Below, one piece after another: positions 8,569-17,013 of a DNA stretch of 47,862 nucleotides. A program made the position numbers and the translations under genes. Below the pieces are notes generated by a model. The model saw only the letters and a program-made list of their open reading frames with translations. It had not been told where the DNA came from and ran no database searches. Where the stretch lies: positions 1 through 47,862 of the forward strand of contig CALKAL010000073.1 in NCBI GenBank assembly GCA_937983065.1, written 5' to 3'. The stretch comes from an uncultured Bacillaceae bacterium. GTDB lineage: Bacteria; Bacillota; Bacilli; Bacillales; Alkalibacillaceae. The first letter of the stretch is position 1, and every line of letters starts with the position of its first letter.

Positions 8569-9168
8569 TTAATACACTTTATAAACTTGACCTGTTTGAG
8601 CTCCTTCAACACTTTTTAAATAGGCATTTGCGACTTGCTCTCCAGGAACCGGGTTAAATCCTTTAAAATAATCACCAAAAACATCAATCGACTCTCTTAA
8701 TAAATTTGGACTAACCGCATTAATCCGGACATCTCGTTTTAACTCAATAGAAGCAGATTTAACAAAGCCTGCAATTGCTCCATTTGCCATAGCCGCAGAA
8801 CTCCCTTGTAAAATCGGATCATCCATTAAAATTCCCGAAGTAAGTGTGAAACTCCCTCCATCGTTAATATAATGCTGGCCGATTAAAACGAGATTAATTT
8901 GACCTTTAATTTTACTCATAACGCCAATTTCGTTAAGCTCTGGTGTCATTTCGCTTAAATGTTCATAATGTGTAGACCCAGCCGCACTAACAACGGCATC
9001 AATTTTCCCAATGTCTTCATACATTTGTTTAATACTTTCTAGAGAGGTCATATCCAATTTATAATCACCGTTCGTTCTACTTGCGATGATAATCTCATGA
9101 TTCGGACTCAGCTTTTTAACGACTTGTGAGCCAATCGTTCCATTCCCACCAACAACGACAATTTTCAT
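8569..9168 (-). CDS. Short SDR-like protein lacking the catalytic tyrosine
   Basis: The 199-residue protein has the Rossmann start MKIVVVGGNGTIGSQV, ASRTNGD, a VVSAAGS equivalent of NNAG, SFTLTSGIL (the serine strand) and INAVSPNLLRES. The segment that should hold YxxxK reads SAAMANGAIAGFVKSASIEL, so the catalytic tyrosine is absent. It is also about 50 residues shorter than classical SDRs. This matches a recognised group of short SDR-like proteins of about 200 residues. It may bind a dinucleotide without classical dehydrogenase chemistry. It starts at ATG 9168 after GGATG. Confidence 0.75.
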   Translation of the reverse strand: MKIVVVGGNGTIGSQVVKKLSPNHEIIIASRTNGDYKLDMTSLESIKQMYEDIGKIDAVVSAAGSTHYEHLSEMTPELNEIGVMSKIKGQINLVLIGQHYINDGGSFTLTSGILMDDPILQGSSAAMANGAIAGFVKSASIELKRDVRINAVSPNLLRESIDVFGDYFKGFNPVPGEQVANAYLKSVEGAQTGQVYKVY

Positions 9169-9292
9169 TTAATCACATCCATTTTTAAAATTTAAACTTA
9201 CTACGTTATTAATTTTATTTCGGGAAAAATTAAAATTGTCCTTCTAAATGATTATTTTTAATAAGTCCGTAATCTAGGTTTTAATAAAATAA

Positions 9293-9322
9293 AAAACCAC
9301 TCTCGATTATGAAAGTGGTTTT
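9293..9322 (-). terminator. Intrinsic terminator for the membrane gene at 9331
   Basis: AAAACCACT and AGTGGTTTT pair around a short loop. On the minus strand the stem ends in a T run, directly downstream of the leftward gene. Confidence 0.7.
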
Positions 9323-9330
9323 ATATAGAG

Positions 9331-9981
9331 TTAATCCTTTATATTATTACGTTCTGGTAAAAATGTATAAGACCATGAATAAACAAAATCAATAATAAAA
9401 ACTAGTCCCCAAATCATTGATACTCGATATGTCATATCACTTGGATAAGGTGTATCTAAAAAATTTTCTGTTCCAATCCATGACAAATCTTTTATATAAT
9501 CAAACGCTTGATTAATACTCTCCAAACCGTAGCTCCAAAACACAACCTGTACGATTACAAAAATTAAAAGATGAATCATAGCATGTATACGATTAACCTT
9601 TGCTATGTGTTTCGAATCTTTCTGCCTTTTCATAATCAAATGATCTTTATCAGTGAGGAGATTAACCCCACGCCACTGACCAATTTTTTGACGCATCCAT
9701 CGGTCAAGCTTTTTAAAATCATTAATTCCTAATGTACATGCATATAAGATGAAAACGATGATAATTATTTGAAAAGTAGAGATTTCTCCTGTCTCCCGAT
9801 AAATAACTAATGCGAGCAACCCTTCAAGAACAAGGAGTAAAATAAATAGAAGTAAAAAAGATAGACTCAATTTCTTTCTACTAAACAAATATCGAACAAC
9901 ACCAAATAATATAATAGTTAGCAATGACACAATTTCAATCGCAATAAAAATTTCCCACTGATACTCCACTAAAAAATTCAT
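9331..9981 (-). CDS. Multi-pass membrane protein of unknown function
   Basis: About five hydrophobic helices are visible: residues 8-33 (FIAIEIVSLLTIILFGVV), 40-60, 70-88, then after a basic cytoplasmic stretch (KKLDRWMRQKIGQWRG and KRQKDSKHIAK) helices near 135-155 and 190-212. No catalytic motif or known family was recognised. ATG 9981 is chosen since the GTG at 9996 overlaps the AAAGGTGG that would serve as its ribosome binding site. It stands alone, with its own terminator at 9293-9322. Confidence 0.6.
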   Translation of the reverse strand: MNFLVEYQWEIFIAIEIVSLLTIILFGVVRYLFSRKKLSLSFLLLFILLLVLEGLLALVIYRETGEISTFQIIIIVFILYACTLGINDFKKLDRWMRQKIGQWRGVNLLTDKDHLIMKRQKDSKHIAKVNRIHAMIHLLIFVIVQVVFWSYGLESINQAFDYIKDLSWIGTENFLDTPYPSDMTYRVSMIWGLVFIIDFVYSWSYTFLPERNNIKD

Positions 9982-10213
9982 AATTTCTTTTTCCACCTTT
10001 ACAATCTAAATAACATTTACGAGCATATAATTACTTAATTTGTTTGTCAATATGTCGTTTAAATATTAGCAAAATAATTATTCGTCTATAGATGATCATG
10101 CGAAAAAAATGGTGGAAACTTAGAATTCAAAAAAGCGTATCCGAACTTAAAAGAGATTAATAGAGAACTTGGTCAATTAAAGTTTATTTGACGTACGCCT
10201 AAATATGTAGATA

Positions 10214-11005
10214 TTAGTCCTTGCCAACAATTCTTTCTAAAATATCATTGATTTGCAGTAATACTTCAATCAATTCTTTATTATCGTGATAAATGATTTC
10301 TTGAGCGTGGGCTGTATTATTTCGAAGCCTTTCTAAATTATCGAAAAAATCATCGCATTTCGTTTTAGATGGAAATCCCATTTGCTCTAACAACTCAGGA
10401 GTATTTCGTGCAATCGTCGCCTTATCACTTAGTTGCGTATTATCAATTAGTGTTAGTTCCTCATTCCTACTTTTCCTTTTCTCCCACATTTCCTCTGTTT
10501 TTTTAAGCCTTCCTTTACTCAATTTTTCCGTCCACTCTTCATTTGGATAAAGCTCTTTTATAGCAGCGACTAAATACATTTCTAGCAATGAAATTAAACT
10601 AAAAGTAAACATTCGAATCGCCTGTTTATGTAAGTCAGCAACCGTGACAATTTTCGTCACACTATTTTTCTCTAGCACAAATACATACTCACGATCACGA
10701 AGAATTTCTAATAATTCAAGGACAGACGTCGAATCTGAAATAAGATCTTTAGAATTAAAAGATCGGCAATAATCCGCTATTTTTCCACTTGATAATTCAT
10801 CTTGCTTCACATACCCGATGATCTCCTCAGCATCTAACACACCCATAATGTCAAAATCGTGTTTTTCTAATTCTTTCAATACAGATAGCGCATCATCATC
10901 TAAAGCGCACGTCGTAAGGTCTTCTGCCAATAATTCCACAGTTAAACTATCTTCAAAAATATGCCTTAATCTTTCATAACTCCGTACCGTTTTTAGTTTC
11001 ATCAC
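10214..11005 (-). CDS. CBS-domain protein with C-terminal HEPN-like domain
   Basis: Residues 15-125 look like a pair of CBS domains: FDIMGVLDAEEIIGYVKQDEL is a first-half core, and VFVLEKNSVTKIVTVADL is the second. The C-terminal half is helical. It contains LERLRNNTAH, giving R228-N-N-T-A-H233, the RNxxxH (Rx4H) signature of HEPN ribonucleases. CBS domains usually sense adenosine nucleotides, so the architecture suggests a nucleotide-gated RNase. The gene is transcribed in the same direction as the neighbouring restriction-modification operon but is separated from it by 236 bp and a terminator. The call rests on motifs only; a role in defence is inference from the domain and its neighbours. 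Confidence 0.65.
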   Translation of the reverse strand: MMKLKTVRSYERLRHIFEDSLTVELLAEDLTTCALDDDALSVLKELEKHDFDIMGVLDAEEIIGYVKQDELSSGKIADYCRSFNSKDLISDSTSVLELLEILRDREYVFVLEKNSVTKIVTVADLHKQAIRMFTFSLISLLEMYLVAAIKELYPNEEWTEKLSKGRLKKTEEMWEKRKSRNEELTLIDNTQLSDKATIARNTPELLEQMGFPSKTKCDDFFDNLERLRNNTAHAQEIIYHDNKELIEVLLQINDILERIVGKD

Positions 11006-11145
11006 ATTACAGTCCTTTCACATGTTCATTAGCATAGATTATTTTTTGAAAACTTACTATCTAATCTCATTTTATCAATTGTTAAGTTATCGTGTATAAA
11101 TTTTAGATATCGAATCACGTTAGATGGAATTCATTAACTAGAAGA

Positions 11146-11181
11146 AAAACCTGTTCTCAATACTTAAGGTGAACAGGTTTT
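11146..11181 (-). terminator. Terminator of the restriction-modification operon
   Basis: AAAACCTGTTC (11146-11156) pairs perfectly with GAACAGGTTTT (11171-11181) over a 14-nt loop, downstream of the endonuclease gene. The minus-strand side runs into TTTTCTTC. Confidence 0.7.
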
Positions 11182-11241
11182 AAAATTTCACTATTTTATT
11201 TTCATTCTTCTTACTTTGTTAATCCGATATCTGTATATTTC

Positions 11242-12333
11242 TTAATTAAATCTAATCTGGAAATTTAAATTAAAGAAATAATCCCCGTCTACCTCATAAA
11301 CAGTTCCATAATCATGTCTTGTACTACTTGGTGAATCAAACTTTGTATTATTTAATAAATACTGTTGGAATTCATTTTGATTGTATATATGATAACTAAC
11401 GATTTCCCCATCTTCTTTAACTACTATATAACCACCAGTTGCATCAAAGTAACCATCCCATTTTTTAGAAGGGGTCATCCCTAATGCTACATCACGAAGA
11501 AATGCTTTAAATTTATATTCATAGAAATCGTGCCCGAATGAACTGTTAAAATTTAAAGGGTTTTTTTCTTTAATTAAACCAATTAACTCCCGCACATTAG
11601 AACCGTAACCGCTATAATAATAGAAAACTAACTCCGAAAGTATTTCAGGCATCCTTGAGTCAATGACTTGGAGATTTAAATCAAATATTTCACTGGAAAT
11701 TCTGTCATATTGAAGTAAGAAACCTTTCTCTTCAATTTTTTTAAGCCGATTTCTAATTTTATTAGTCCTAGTATTGATATTATTAATTTCATAAATATCT
11801 TCTTCAGCTACATTTCCTATTATTTTAAAGATTAGATTTGTTGATTTACTAGCATTAAATAATGTCGATGCTCTTCCTAATCTTGATTTTATACTAAAAC
11901 CTAAAGTTGGTTTCATACCTGTATTAAAATCGTGGACGACTATTCGAATATCACTTTTATTTTTAGAACCAGCTTTTAATGATTCATATTTAATTGAATT
12001 AAGAAACTCTTCTATTTCCTCAAATGTAAACGAACTTCCTTTAGTCTTCTTAATCTTATTTAATAACTGTAAAGACTTTTCTTTAAATTCTCCAATGGGC
12101 ATTTTAATAGAATGATTGTTTGCCCCATCTTCTATCATAATCATTTGGTCCGAATAGTGATATTCAATTTCTCTACCCTGTTCTACTCTTAAAACTTTAA
12201 TAATTGGATAGTAAATATTATAAAGTTTATTCAGATTTTCATCTGCAGCATAGAGTTCTCCTTCACTCAATATTTTTAGGAAGGTATATAGTTCACTCCA
12301 CTCACCTTTATTACCTTTACGCAAAGGAATCAC
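11242..12333 (-). CDS. HpaII-family type II restriction endonuclease
   Basis: The opening KGNKGEWSELYTFLKILSEGELYAADENL is typical of HpaII-family enzymes, and the length (363 aa) fits. A plausible nuclease core is SDIRIVVHDF followed by LGFSIKSRLG, an Asp plus SxK arrangement of the PD-(D/E)xK type, with ASTLFNASKSTN after it. The expected target is CCGG, inferred from the family and from the adjacent HpaII-like methyltransferase. The gene starts 16 bp after the methyltransferase stop, so the pair is one operon with the methyltransferase first. GTG 12333 gives the longest frame; TTG 12324 has the better placed AGGTG. Specificity is not proven. Confidence 0.82.
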   Translation of the reverse strand: MIPLRKGNKGEWSELYTFLKILSEGELYAADENLNKLYNIYYPIIKVLRVEQGREIEYHYSDQMIMIEDGANNHSIKMPIGEFKEKSLQLLNKIKKTKGSSFTFEEIEEFLNSIKYESLKAGSKNKSDIRIVVHDFNTGMKPTLGFSIKSRLGRASTLFNASKSTNLIFKIIGNVAEEDIYEINNINTRTNKIRNRLKKIEEKGFLLQYDRISSEIFDLNLQVIDSRMPEILSELVFYYYSGYGSNVRELIGLIKEKNPLNFNSSFGHDFYEYKFKAFLRDVALGMTPSKKWDGYFDATGGYIVVKEDGEIVSYHIYNQNEFQQYLLNNTKFDSPSSTRHDYGTVYEVDGDYFFNLNFQIRFN

Positions 12334-12349
12334 CTAATTCGTTTTAAAA

Positions 12350-13507
12350 TTATATTCCAACTGATTGATATAGTTGATTCGGGTCTAGAGATAATTCTAA
12401 TTGATTCAAGGTTTCTCCAATCACTTTTGCCATCTCTTCAATAACTGGAATAGTAACCGAATTACCGAACTGTTTGTATTGTTGTGCCTTACTAATTTCA
12501 GCTGGAAACGAAAATGTATCTACGCCTTTTTTCATAAAGCCATAACCGATAAAACCTTGTAATTTACCCCATTCTTTTGGTGTCATCACACGAATTCCTT
12601 CATGATTTAAAGGGGTTTTTTTATACTTAACAACTTTTCCACCTATGCCATCCTGAGGGTCATAAACTAGATTCCGTTCTTTTCCTGAACCACCTGTAGC
12701 TAGTAGCGCATTTGAAATAGGATTTTGAATATCTTCTGCATTAACTACAACATAACCAAAGCCATTTCCTTTACCTTCATGTCTACTTTTATGTTTTTTA
12801 AGAGTCTCTAAGTAGCCTTCTGAAATATAGTAATCTTCGCTTGATTTATATTCTAATACATCATGTAAGTCTTCATAAATAGCGTTTCCGTCTCTTTCCC
12901 TTGGTAATTGCAAATTATCAAATAAAGATGTCATATGATTATATCTATCATTATCAAAACCAACGATATATACTCTTGGCCGATTTTGAGGTACTCCAAA
13001 GTTCTTGGAATTTCTAACGAAGGCAGACGGCTCATAAATAACTTCTCCAGTAATAGGACTCAGATCCGCCCCAATAACTTTGTAATTTAAATCTTTTATT
13101 AATGTTTCCAAGATGATATTAAAAGTACGCCCTTTATCATGTCTAATAAGCCCTTCTACATTTTCTAGTAAAAAGGCTTTTGGTCTAGTTCTTTCTATAA
13201 TGTCTGCAATATCATAAAATAGTGTCCCTCTCGTTTTATCTTTAAATCCTTCTTTTTTGCCAGCTATACTGAAGGCTTGACATGGAAAGCCAGCTAACAA
13301 TACATCATAAGGAGTGGCTTCTACTTTTTTCTTAAATTCTTCAGAGGTAACATCGTTATATGGATCTTCATTAAATAAATGATTATACGTTATGCATGCA
13401 TACTTATCTATTTCCGCAGATAGTACATTTTCAAATGAGTTAGTCAATTCAAAGCCTCTTCTAATTCCACCAATTCCAGCAAACAAGTCTATTGTCTTAA
13501 AGCGCAT
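12350..13507 (-). CDS. DNA (cytosine-5) methyltransferase, M.HpaII-like
   Basis: All main C5-methyltransferase motifs are present in order: DLFAGIGG (I, residues 7-14), GFPCQAFS (IV, catalytic Cys76), ENVEGL (VI), QNRPRVYIVGF (VIII), a variable target-recognition region, GIRVMTPKEWGKLQGF (IX) and QYKQFGNSV (X). The stretch LKKHKSRHEGKGNGFGY resembles M.HpaII, which points to CCGG and supports the endonuclease call next door. It methylates host DNA to protect it. It starts at ATG 13507 after GGAGAGAG and precedes the endonuclease gene, an order that lets protection come first. No controller (C) protein gene is seen. Confidence 0.93.
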   Translation of the reverse strand: MRFKTIDLFAGIGGIRRGFELTNSFENVLSAEIDKYACITYNHLFNEDPYNDVTSEEFKKKVEATPYDVLLAGFPCQAFSIAGKKEGFKDKTRGTLFYDIADIIERTRPKAFLLENVEGLIRHDKGRTFNIILETLIKDLNYKVIGADLSPITGEVIYEPSAFVRNSKNFGVPQNRPRVYIVGFDNDRYNHMTSLFDNLQLPRERDGNAIYEDLHDVLEYKSSEDYYISEGYLETLKKHKSRHEGKGNGFGYVVVNAEDIQNPISNALLATGGSGKERNLVYDPQDGIGGKVVKYKKTPLNHEGIRVMTPKEWGKLQGFIGYGFMKKGVDTFSFPAEISKAQQYKQFGNSVTIPVIEEMAKVIGETLNQLELSLDPNQLYQSVGI

Positions 13508-13620
13508 AACACTCTCTCCTTTTTGGTGTAACGTAATTTTGGCTTTTTAAAATGATGTGTTGTAATCTACTTTAACATTATCCAACAATACATCAACCAT
13601 TATTAAGTTTTTTGCAATAT

Positions 13621-14196
13621 CTAATTTTCAATGCTTTGTTCGATTATTTTTTTGAAACGGTGATTATCACCTTTTAGAAATGATTCCTGTGAAGCTTTAA
13701 TAAATTCAGTTCTATCAACATTAGCCCAGGATAATGAAAATCCGTTATTTTCAGCTAGATTGCGTATAAACTCGCGCTGGGTCCGGCCATTTCCTTCCCG
13801 AAACGGATGTAATGCATTAATTTCACCGAGATAATGAGCAGCTCGTTCACAAAAATCATTAAAATCTAGGCCTTTTAAATAGCGTTCATTTTTTAACTGT
13901 CTAAATATTTCCTGAGAATAGCTTTCAATTTGAATACTAGGAGCAAAAAAAGAGTTTGCCTTAGCTATGTCAACTTCTCTTAGCTTTCCTGCCCAGTCAA
14001 ACAGGTCTTTAAAAATATGATGATGGATCGTTTGGAGATGTTTTAAATCAAAGGAAAAAGCAACTGGTTTCAATTCTAATTCAGCTAAACGATAAGATGT
14101 AAATATTCGTTCTAATTGATCAAACTTATCAATTTCTCTCACATCAAATTTGTTAATTAAAACATTCGAATCTGGATAACAATACTTACTATCCAT
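13621..14196 (-). CDS. Fic-domain toxin (AMP-transferase type)
   Basis: The Fic signature HPFREGNGRTQR (His130-Arg141) is complete, including the catalytic His and the Arg pair that binds ATP phosphates. Upstream are LQTIHHHIFKDLFDWAGKLR and FFAPSIQIESY, the usual Fic core and flap. Fic proteins attach AMP or similar groups to target proteins such as gyrase and topoisomerase IV; the target here is unknown. ATG 14196 is chosen because it overlaps the stop of a small upstream antitoxin gene by 8 nt, giving a 191-residue protein. The longer open frame to 14247 would run inside that antitoxin. Adjacent to the RM operon and on the same strand. Confidence 0.88.
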   Translation of the reverse strand: MDSKYCYPDSNVLINKFDVREIDKFDQLERIFTSYRLAELELKPVAFSFDLKHLQTIHHHIFKDLFDWAGKLREVDIAKANSFFAPSIQIESYSQEIFRQLKNERYLKGLDFNDFCERAAHYLGEINALHPFREGNGRTQREFIRNLAENNGFSLSWANVDRTEFIKASQESFLKGDNHRFKKIIEQSIEN

Positions 14197-14356
14197 TGAC
14201 TTGCTCCAATACTTGCTTTTCAAATTCAGATTCGCTAATTTCACCATTTAATCGTTTTTTAATTAGATTTTCTTCTTCTTTTGTAAGGAAATGACCTTCC
14301 ACAGCCATCGAACCTTTTACACTTGCTAACGCTTTTTCGATTTTAGAATCCGCCAT
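14189..14356 (-). CDS. VbhA-like Fic antitoxin (55 aa)
   Basis: An ATG at 14356, 7 nt after AAAGGAG, opens a 55-codon frame that overlaps the Fic start (ATGGATAG). The product contains SMAVEG, the SxxxEG inhibitory motif that inserts a Glu (residue 20) into the Fic active site and blocks ATP positioning. A short helical region follows with RLNGEISESEFEKQVL, as in VbhA-type antitoxins. Size, motif and translational coupling together make a class I Fic toxin-antitoxin pair, with the antitoxin translated first. It is easily missed by size-limited gene calling. Confidence 0.88.
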   Translation of the reverse strand: MADSKIEKALASVKGSMAVEGHFLTKEEENLIKKRLNGEISESEFEKQVLEQVNG

Positions 14357-14453
14357 TTAGATTCTCCTTTATCATCATTTTTATTGATAAGTTTGTTTTT
14401 GGAAACGTGTAAAATATGTAATTGTTAATTATAATTATATAAGAACGTATGTT

Positions 14454-14813
14454 TTAAATCAACTCGATATTCGGCAAATTTTTAATAAAAACGTCACAAT
14501 CACCCAATATCGATTTTGCTGTTGAAAAGCTAATCAAACAGCCATCATAATGCTTTGTTTCTATGACAAAAATACCGTATGGAGATGTAACGACATGATC
14601 GACTTGAGTTGTTTTGTTATTTTCAGTTGGGATGTACATGTCATCGTAGATTTTATATTCTCCTTCACTTAACTGACTTAAAATTTTGTTAACTACTCTT
14701 TCCCCATAACGCCCTTTTATATTGGCAAAATTTCTATTTACATAAACTGTGATTACTAATAAAACAACTATTAGCAAAATTAATATACTATCAATGACGT
14801 ACCTCCCACTCAA
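14454..14813 (-). pseudogene. Shortened NERD-domain membrane protein
   Basis: After an N-terminal membrane helix (residues 8-25) the NERD nuclease-related motif run is good: GRYGERVVNKILSQL, IYDDMYIPTENNKTTQVDHVVTSPYGIFVIETKHYDG. The normal continuation, about 50-60 residues with tryptophans and NPxxQN, is absent. The sequence jumps straight to LISFSTAKSILGDCDVFIKN, which resembles the domain's end. This suggests an in-frame internal deletion. The start is also poor: the frame begins at a TTG, while GGGAGGT is spaced for an ATT at codon 7, where an ATG may have been lost. Possibly inactive; a genuine short form cannot be excluded. Confidence 0.5.
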
Positions 14814-14902
14814 ATAGTTAAGTTATATTTTACCATGTAAAGTACATCATGGATACGTAGAGCACGTTAATATCTAGGCATACTAGCACATCTTTAAAAT
14901 TT

Positions 14903-14940
14903 AAAAAGGTGCCCTATCTATTATGATAAGACACCTTTTT
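14903..14940 (-). terminator. Terminator of the CcdA-TlpA operon
   Basis: AAAAAGGTG and CACCTTTTT form the outer stem with further pairing inside; a T run follows on the minus strand, just past the end of the TlpA-like gene. Confidence 0.75.
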
Positions 14941-14954
14941 AATTCAAAAATCCC

Positions 14955-15497
14955 CTACTCCATCTTCTCAAACTCCCGCACCATGGAATCATAATTCATC
15001 GCACCATACGTTTTAAAATTTATAATCCCACTCGAATCAACCATAAATGTCGTAGGTAGAGGTTGTATTTTATATAAGTTTGAAACGTCCCTATTTTCAT
15101 CTAATAAAACAGGAAAAGTAGCGCTAATTTCATCAATAAAATCAGTAACATGGCTCAAGCTTCTTTCTGTATCCGTTACGTTGACAGCTAAAATTTTCAC
15201 ATCTTTATCGTGATAAAATTTTTCCATATCGGGCATTTCAGAACGACACGGTCCACACCAGCTTGCCCAAAAGTTAATCATCACTTTCTCACCTTTAAAA
15301 TCAGAAAGTCTCATCACTTCTCCCGACAACGTTTCTAATTCAAAGTCTGGTGCTTGATAACCGACATCAAGGCCGACTAAAACATCCCCGTCCTCATTCG
15401 TAGCAATGTTTAACCGGTTACTTTTTGTATCGATAAAATCATATACCGCCCAACCTAATAAAAATAGTACGATAATCATAGGTACCCATTTTTTCAT
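14955..15497 (-). CDS. TlpA/ResA-type membrane-anchored thiol-disulfide oxidoreductase
   Basis: An uncleaved N-terminal helix (residues 4-22) anchors a thioredoxin-fold domain outside the cell membrane. The active site WASWCGPC (Cys81, Cys84) and the cis-proline loop LPTTFMVD are in place, after the TlpA-type opening GYQAPDFELETLSGE. Such proteins reduce apocytochrome c or other exported protein disulfides, using electrons delivered by CcdA. The ccdA gene lies 14 bp upstream in the same operon. A close paralogue with a CPPC site lies at 36611-37186. The exact client (cytochrome c, spore protein or other) is undecided. Confidence 0.88.
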   Translation of the reverse strand: MKKWVPMIIVLFLLGWAVYDFIDTKSNRLNIATNEDGDVLVGLDVGYQAPDFELETLSGEVMRLSDFKGEKVMINFWASWCGPCRSEMPDMEKFYHDKDVKILAVNVTDTERSLSHVTDFIDEISATFPVLLDENRDVSNLYKIQPLPTTFMVDSSGIINFKTYGAMNYDSMVREFEKME

Positions 15498-15511
15498 TTT
15501 AATCGCACCTT

Positions 15512-16267
15512 TTATCCTAAGTTACTTAGCCAAGTCCCTTCAATTAATTCTAATAAAAACGCCGAAATGTATGGCATTAAACCGAAAAATAAAACTAATC
15601 CCATTAGAATCATCATGACCGCACCGATTTTCATAATGATTTGACTATGTCTCACAATCCAGCGTGTCTTTCCGATGAAAAATGTTAATAAGAGAAAAGG
15701 TATCGCAAAACCGATAACGTAAAATACAGTATAGAATATCCCTTGACCTGGATTACTTGCTGCGAGTAATAATATTGATCCAAAAATTGGGCCTATACAC
15801 GGCGTCCAGCCAGCTGCAAAGCCTAAACCGACGAAAAAGGTTCCGAGATAGCCAACTGGTTTTTTCGTGTAATGCATTCTTTTTTCCCTCATCATAAACG
15901 GGATATTAATCCAGCCAGCGATGAAAAAACCCATAATAATAATGAGTAATCCAGCAATCCGTTGAATGAACAGTCCTGTATCACCAACAATTAAATGTTG
16001 AATAAACTGACCGAAAAAGGATGCCCCTGCGCCAAGACTTAGAAAGACTAAAGACACACCAAATAAGAAGAAAAATGCATGTGCAAACAATCTTCTAATA
16101 ATCTCGGCATTTTTGTCCCCTTGCAATTCTTTAATACTAATCCCAGTTATATATGACATATATGCTGGAAATATCGGCAAAACACATGGGGACAAGAAAG
16201 AGATTGCCCCGGCTCCTAATGCTAAAAACATACCAACAATTAACATCGTATCTGCTTCAATACCCAT
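15512..16267 (-). CDS. CcdA-family thiol-disulfide interchange membrane protein
   Basis: A 251-residue, six-helix DsbD/CcdA protein. The redox pair is visible in FLSPCVLPIFPAYMSYITG (helix 1) and GWTPCIGPIFGSI (helix 4). It carries reducing equivalents from cytoplasmic thioredoxin across the membrane to extracytoplasmic proteins such as the TlpA-like product of the next gene. Its ATG shares one base with the stop of the preceding membrane-protein gene (TAATG), which indicates translational coupling. The family assignment is firm; a gene symbol is withheld because several ccdA paralogues occur in Bacillaceae. Confidence 0.92.
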   Translation of the reverse strand: MGIEADTMLIVGMFLALGAGAISFLSPCVLPIFPAYMSYITGISIKELQGDKNAEIIRRLFAHAFFFLFGVSLVFLSLGAGASFFGQFIQHLIVGDTGLFIQRIAGLLIIIMGFFIAGWINIPFMMREKRMHYTKKPVGYLGTFFVGLGFAAGWTPCIGPIFGSILLLAASNPGQGIFYTVFYVIGFAIPFLLLTFFIGKTRWIVRHSQIIMKIGAVMMILMGLVLFFGLMPYISAFLLELIEGTWLSNLG

Positions 16268-16914
16268 TACGTATCCCTCTTTCTTTTATATATCATCAAC
16301 CCGATTGAATTCACTAAATAAAATAGGACGACAAACCATAATTCTATCGTATAATTAAAAACTGTGATAAAAGGTTGATTGAAAATTAGAATTAATATCC
16401 CTATCGTCAAACTCGTTAATAAGATGAAAATTTGATCAATGACCTTAAACCGAGTTTTTATAAATAAAAAGATAGCGATTAAGATTGATATTAAAATAAG
16501 CTGTCCGATTGCAAATGGATGATTATAAAAGACAACTTCGATAAATTCATAAACGAAAGATCCGAATAAAAAAACGTAAATAAAGGAATGAATAAATGTG
16601 ATCAAATCGAAGTTCTTTCGTATCCTCTTATATAAAAGGATAAAAGTTATTGCGGCAACCGCAAAGTAAAAAGCTTTTGAATCACTCGGATAAGCTAATA
16701 CGGAAAAAGGGTCAATGATAAAAGTTTGCAAATTGATGACTATTTTTCCAACCCATACGAGAATTACAAAGTTAATTAGTTGAGAAAGTAATTCGTCAAT
16801 CTGCTTTTTCTTCATATCTTTGCTTAAATCACTTAACAAATAAAAAGTTAAGAAGCCGATAGCTAAACTTACAATGATTAAACCAATCTCCGTTAATTTG
16901 TTCATAACAGCCAT
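16267..16914 (-). CDS. Membrane protein of unknown function, first gene of CcdA-TlpA operon
   Basis: The 215-residue product is strongly hydrophobic with about seven helices (first at residues 8-28, LTEIGLIIVSLAIGFLTFYLL) and short basic loops such as KDMKKKQIDE and LYKRIRKNF. No cysteine pair or known motif is seen. It starts at ATG 16914 after GGGAGAT and overlaps ccdA by one base, so it is made with CcdA and the TlpA-like protein. A role in the same electron-transfer or export pathway is inferred only from this coupling. Confidence 0.7.
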   Translation of the reverse strand: MAVMNKLTEIGLIIVSLAIGFLTFYLLSDLSKDMKKKQIDELLSQLINFVILVWVGKIVINLQTFIIDPFSVLAYPSDSKAFYFAVAAITFILLYKRIRKNFDLITFIHSFIYVFLFGSFVYEFIEVVFYNHPFAIGQLILISILIAIFLFIKTRFKVIDQIFILLTSLTIGILILIFNQPFITVFNYTIELWFVVLFYLVNSIGLMIYKRKRDT

Positions 16915-17013
16915 GACTGTATCTCCCTACTTTTAATCATACACCCATATGTTACTCCAATGCTGTGAATTTTTTATGAAAGAGGCTTATATTTGTTAAA
17001 CTTTATAGAAAAA

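Noticed and set aside
10098..10191. A short open stretch reading NLEFKKAYPNLKEINRELG up to a stop at 10189
   Set aside because: It looks protein-like and might be the tail of a lost gene, but it is too short and matches no family I recognise, so it is not listed as a pseudogene.
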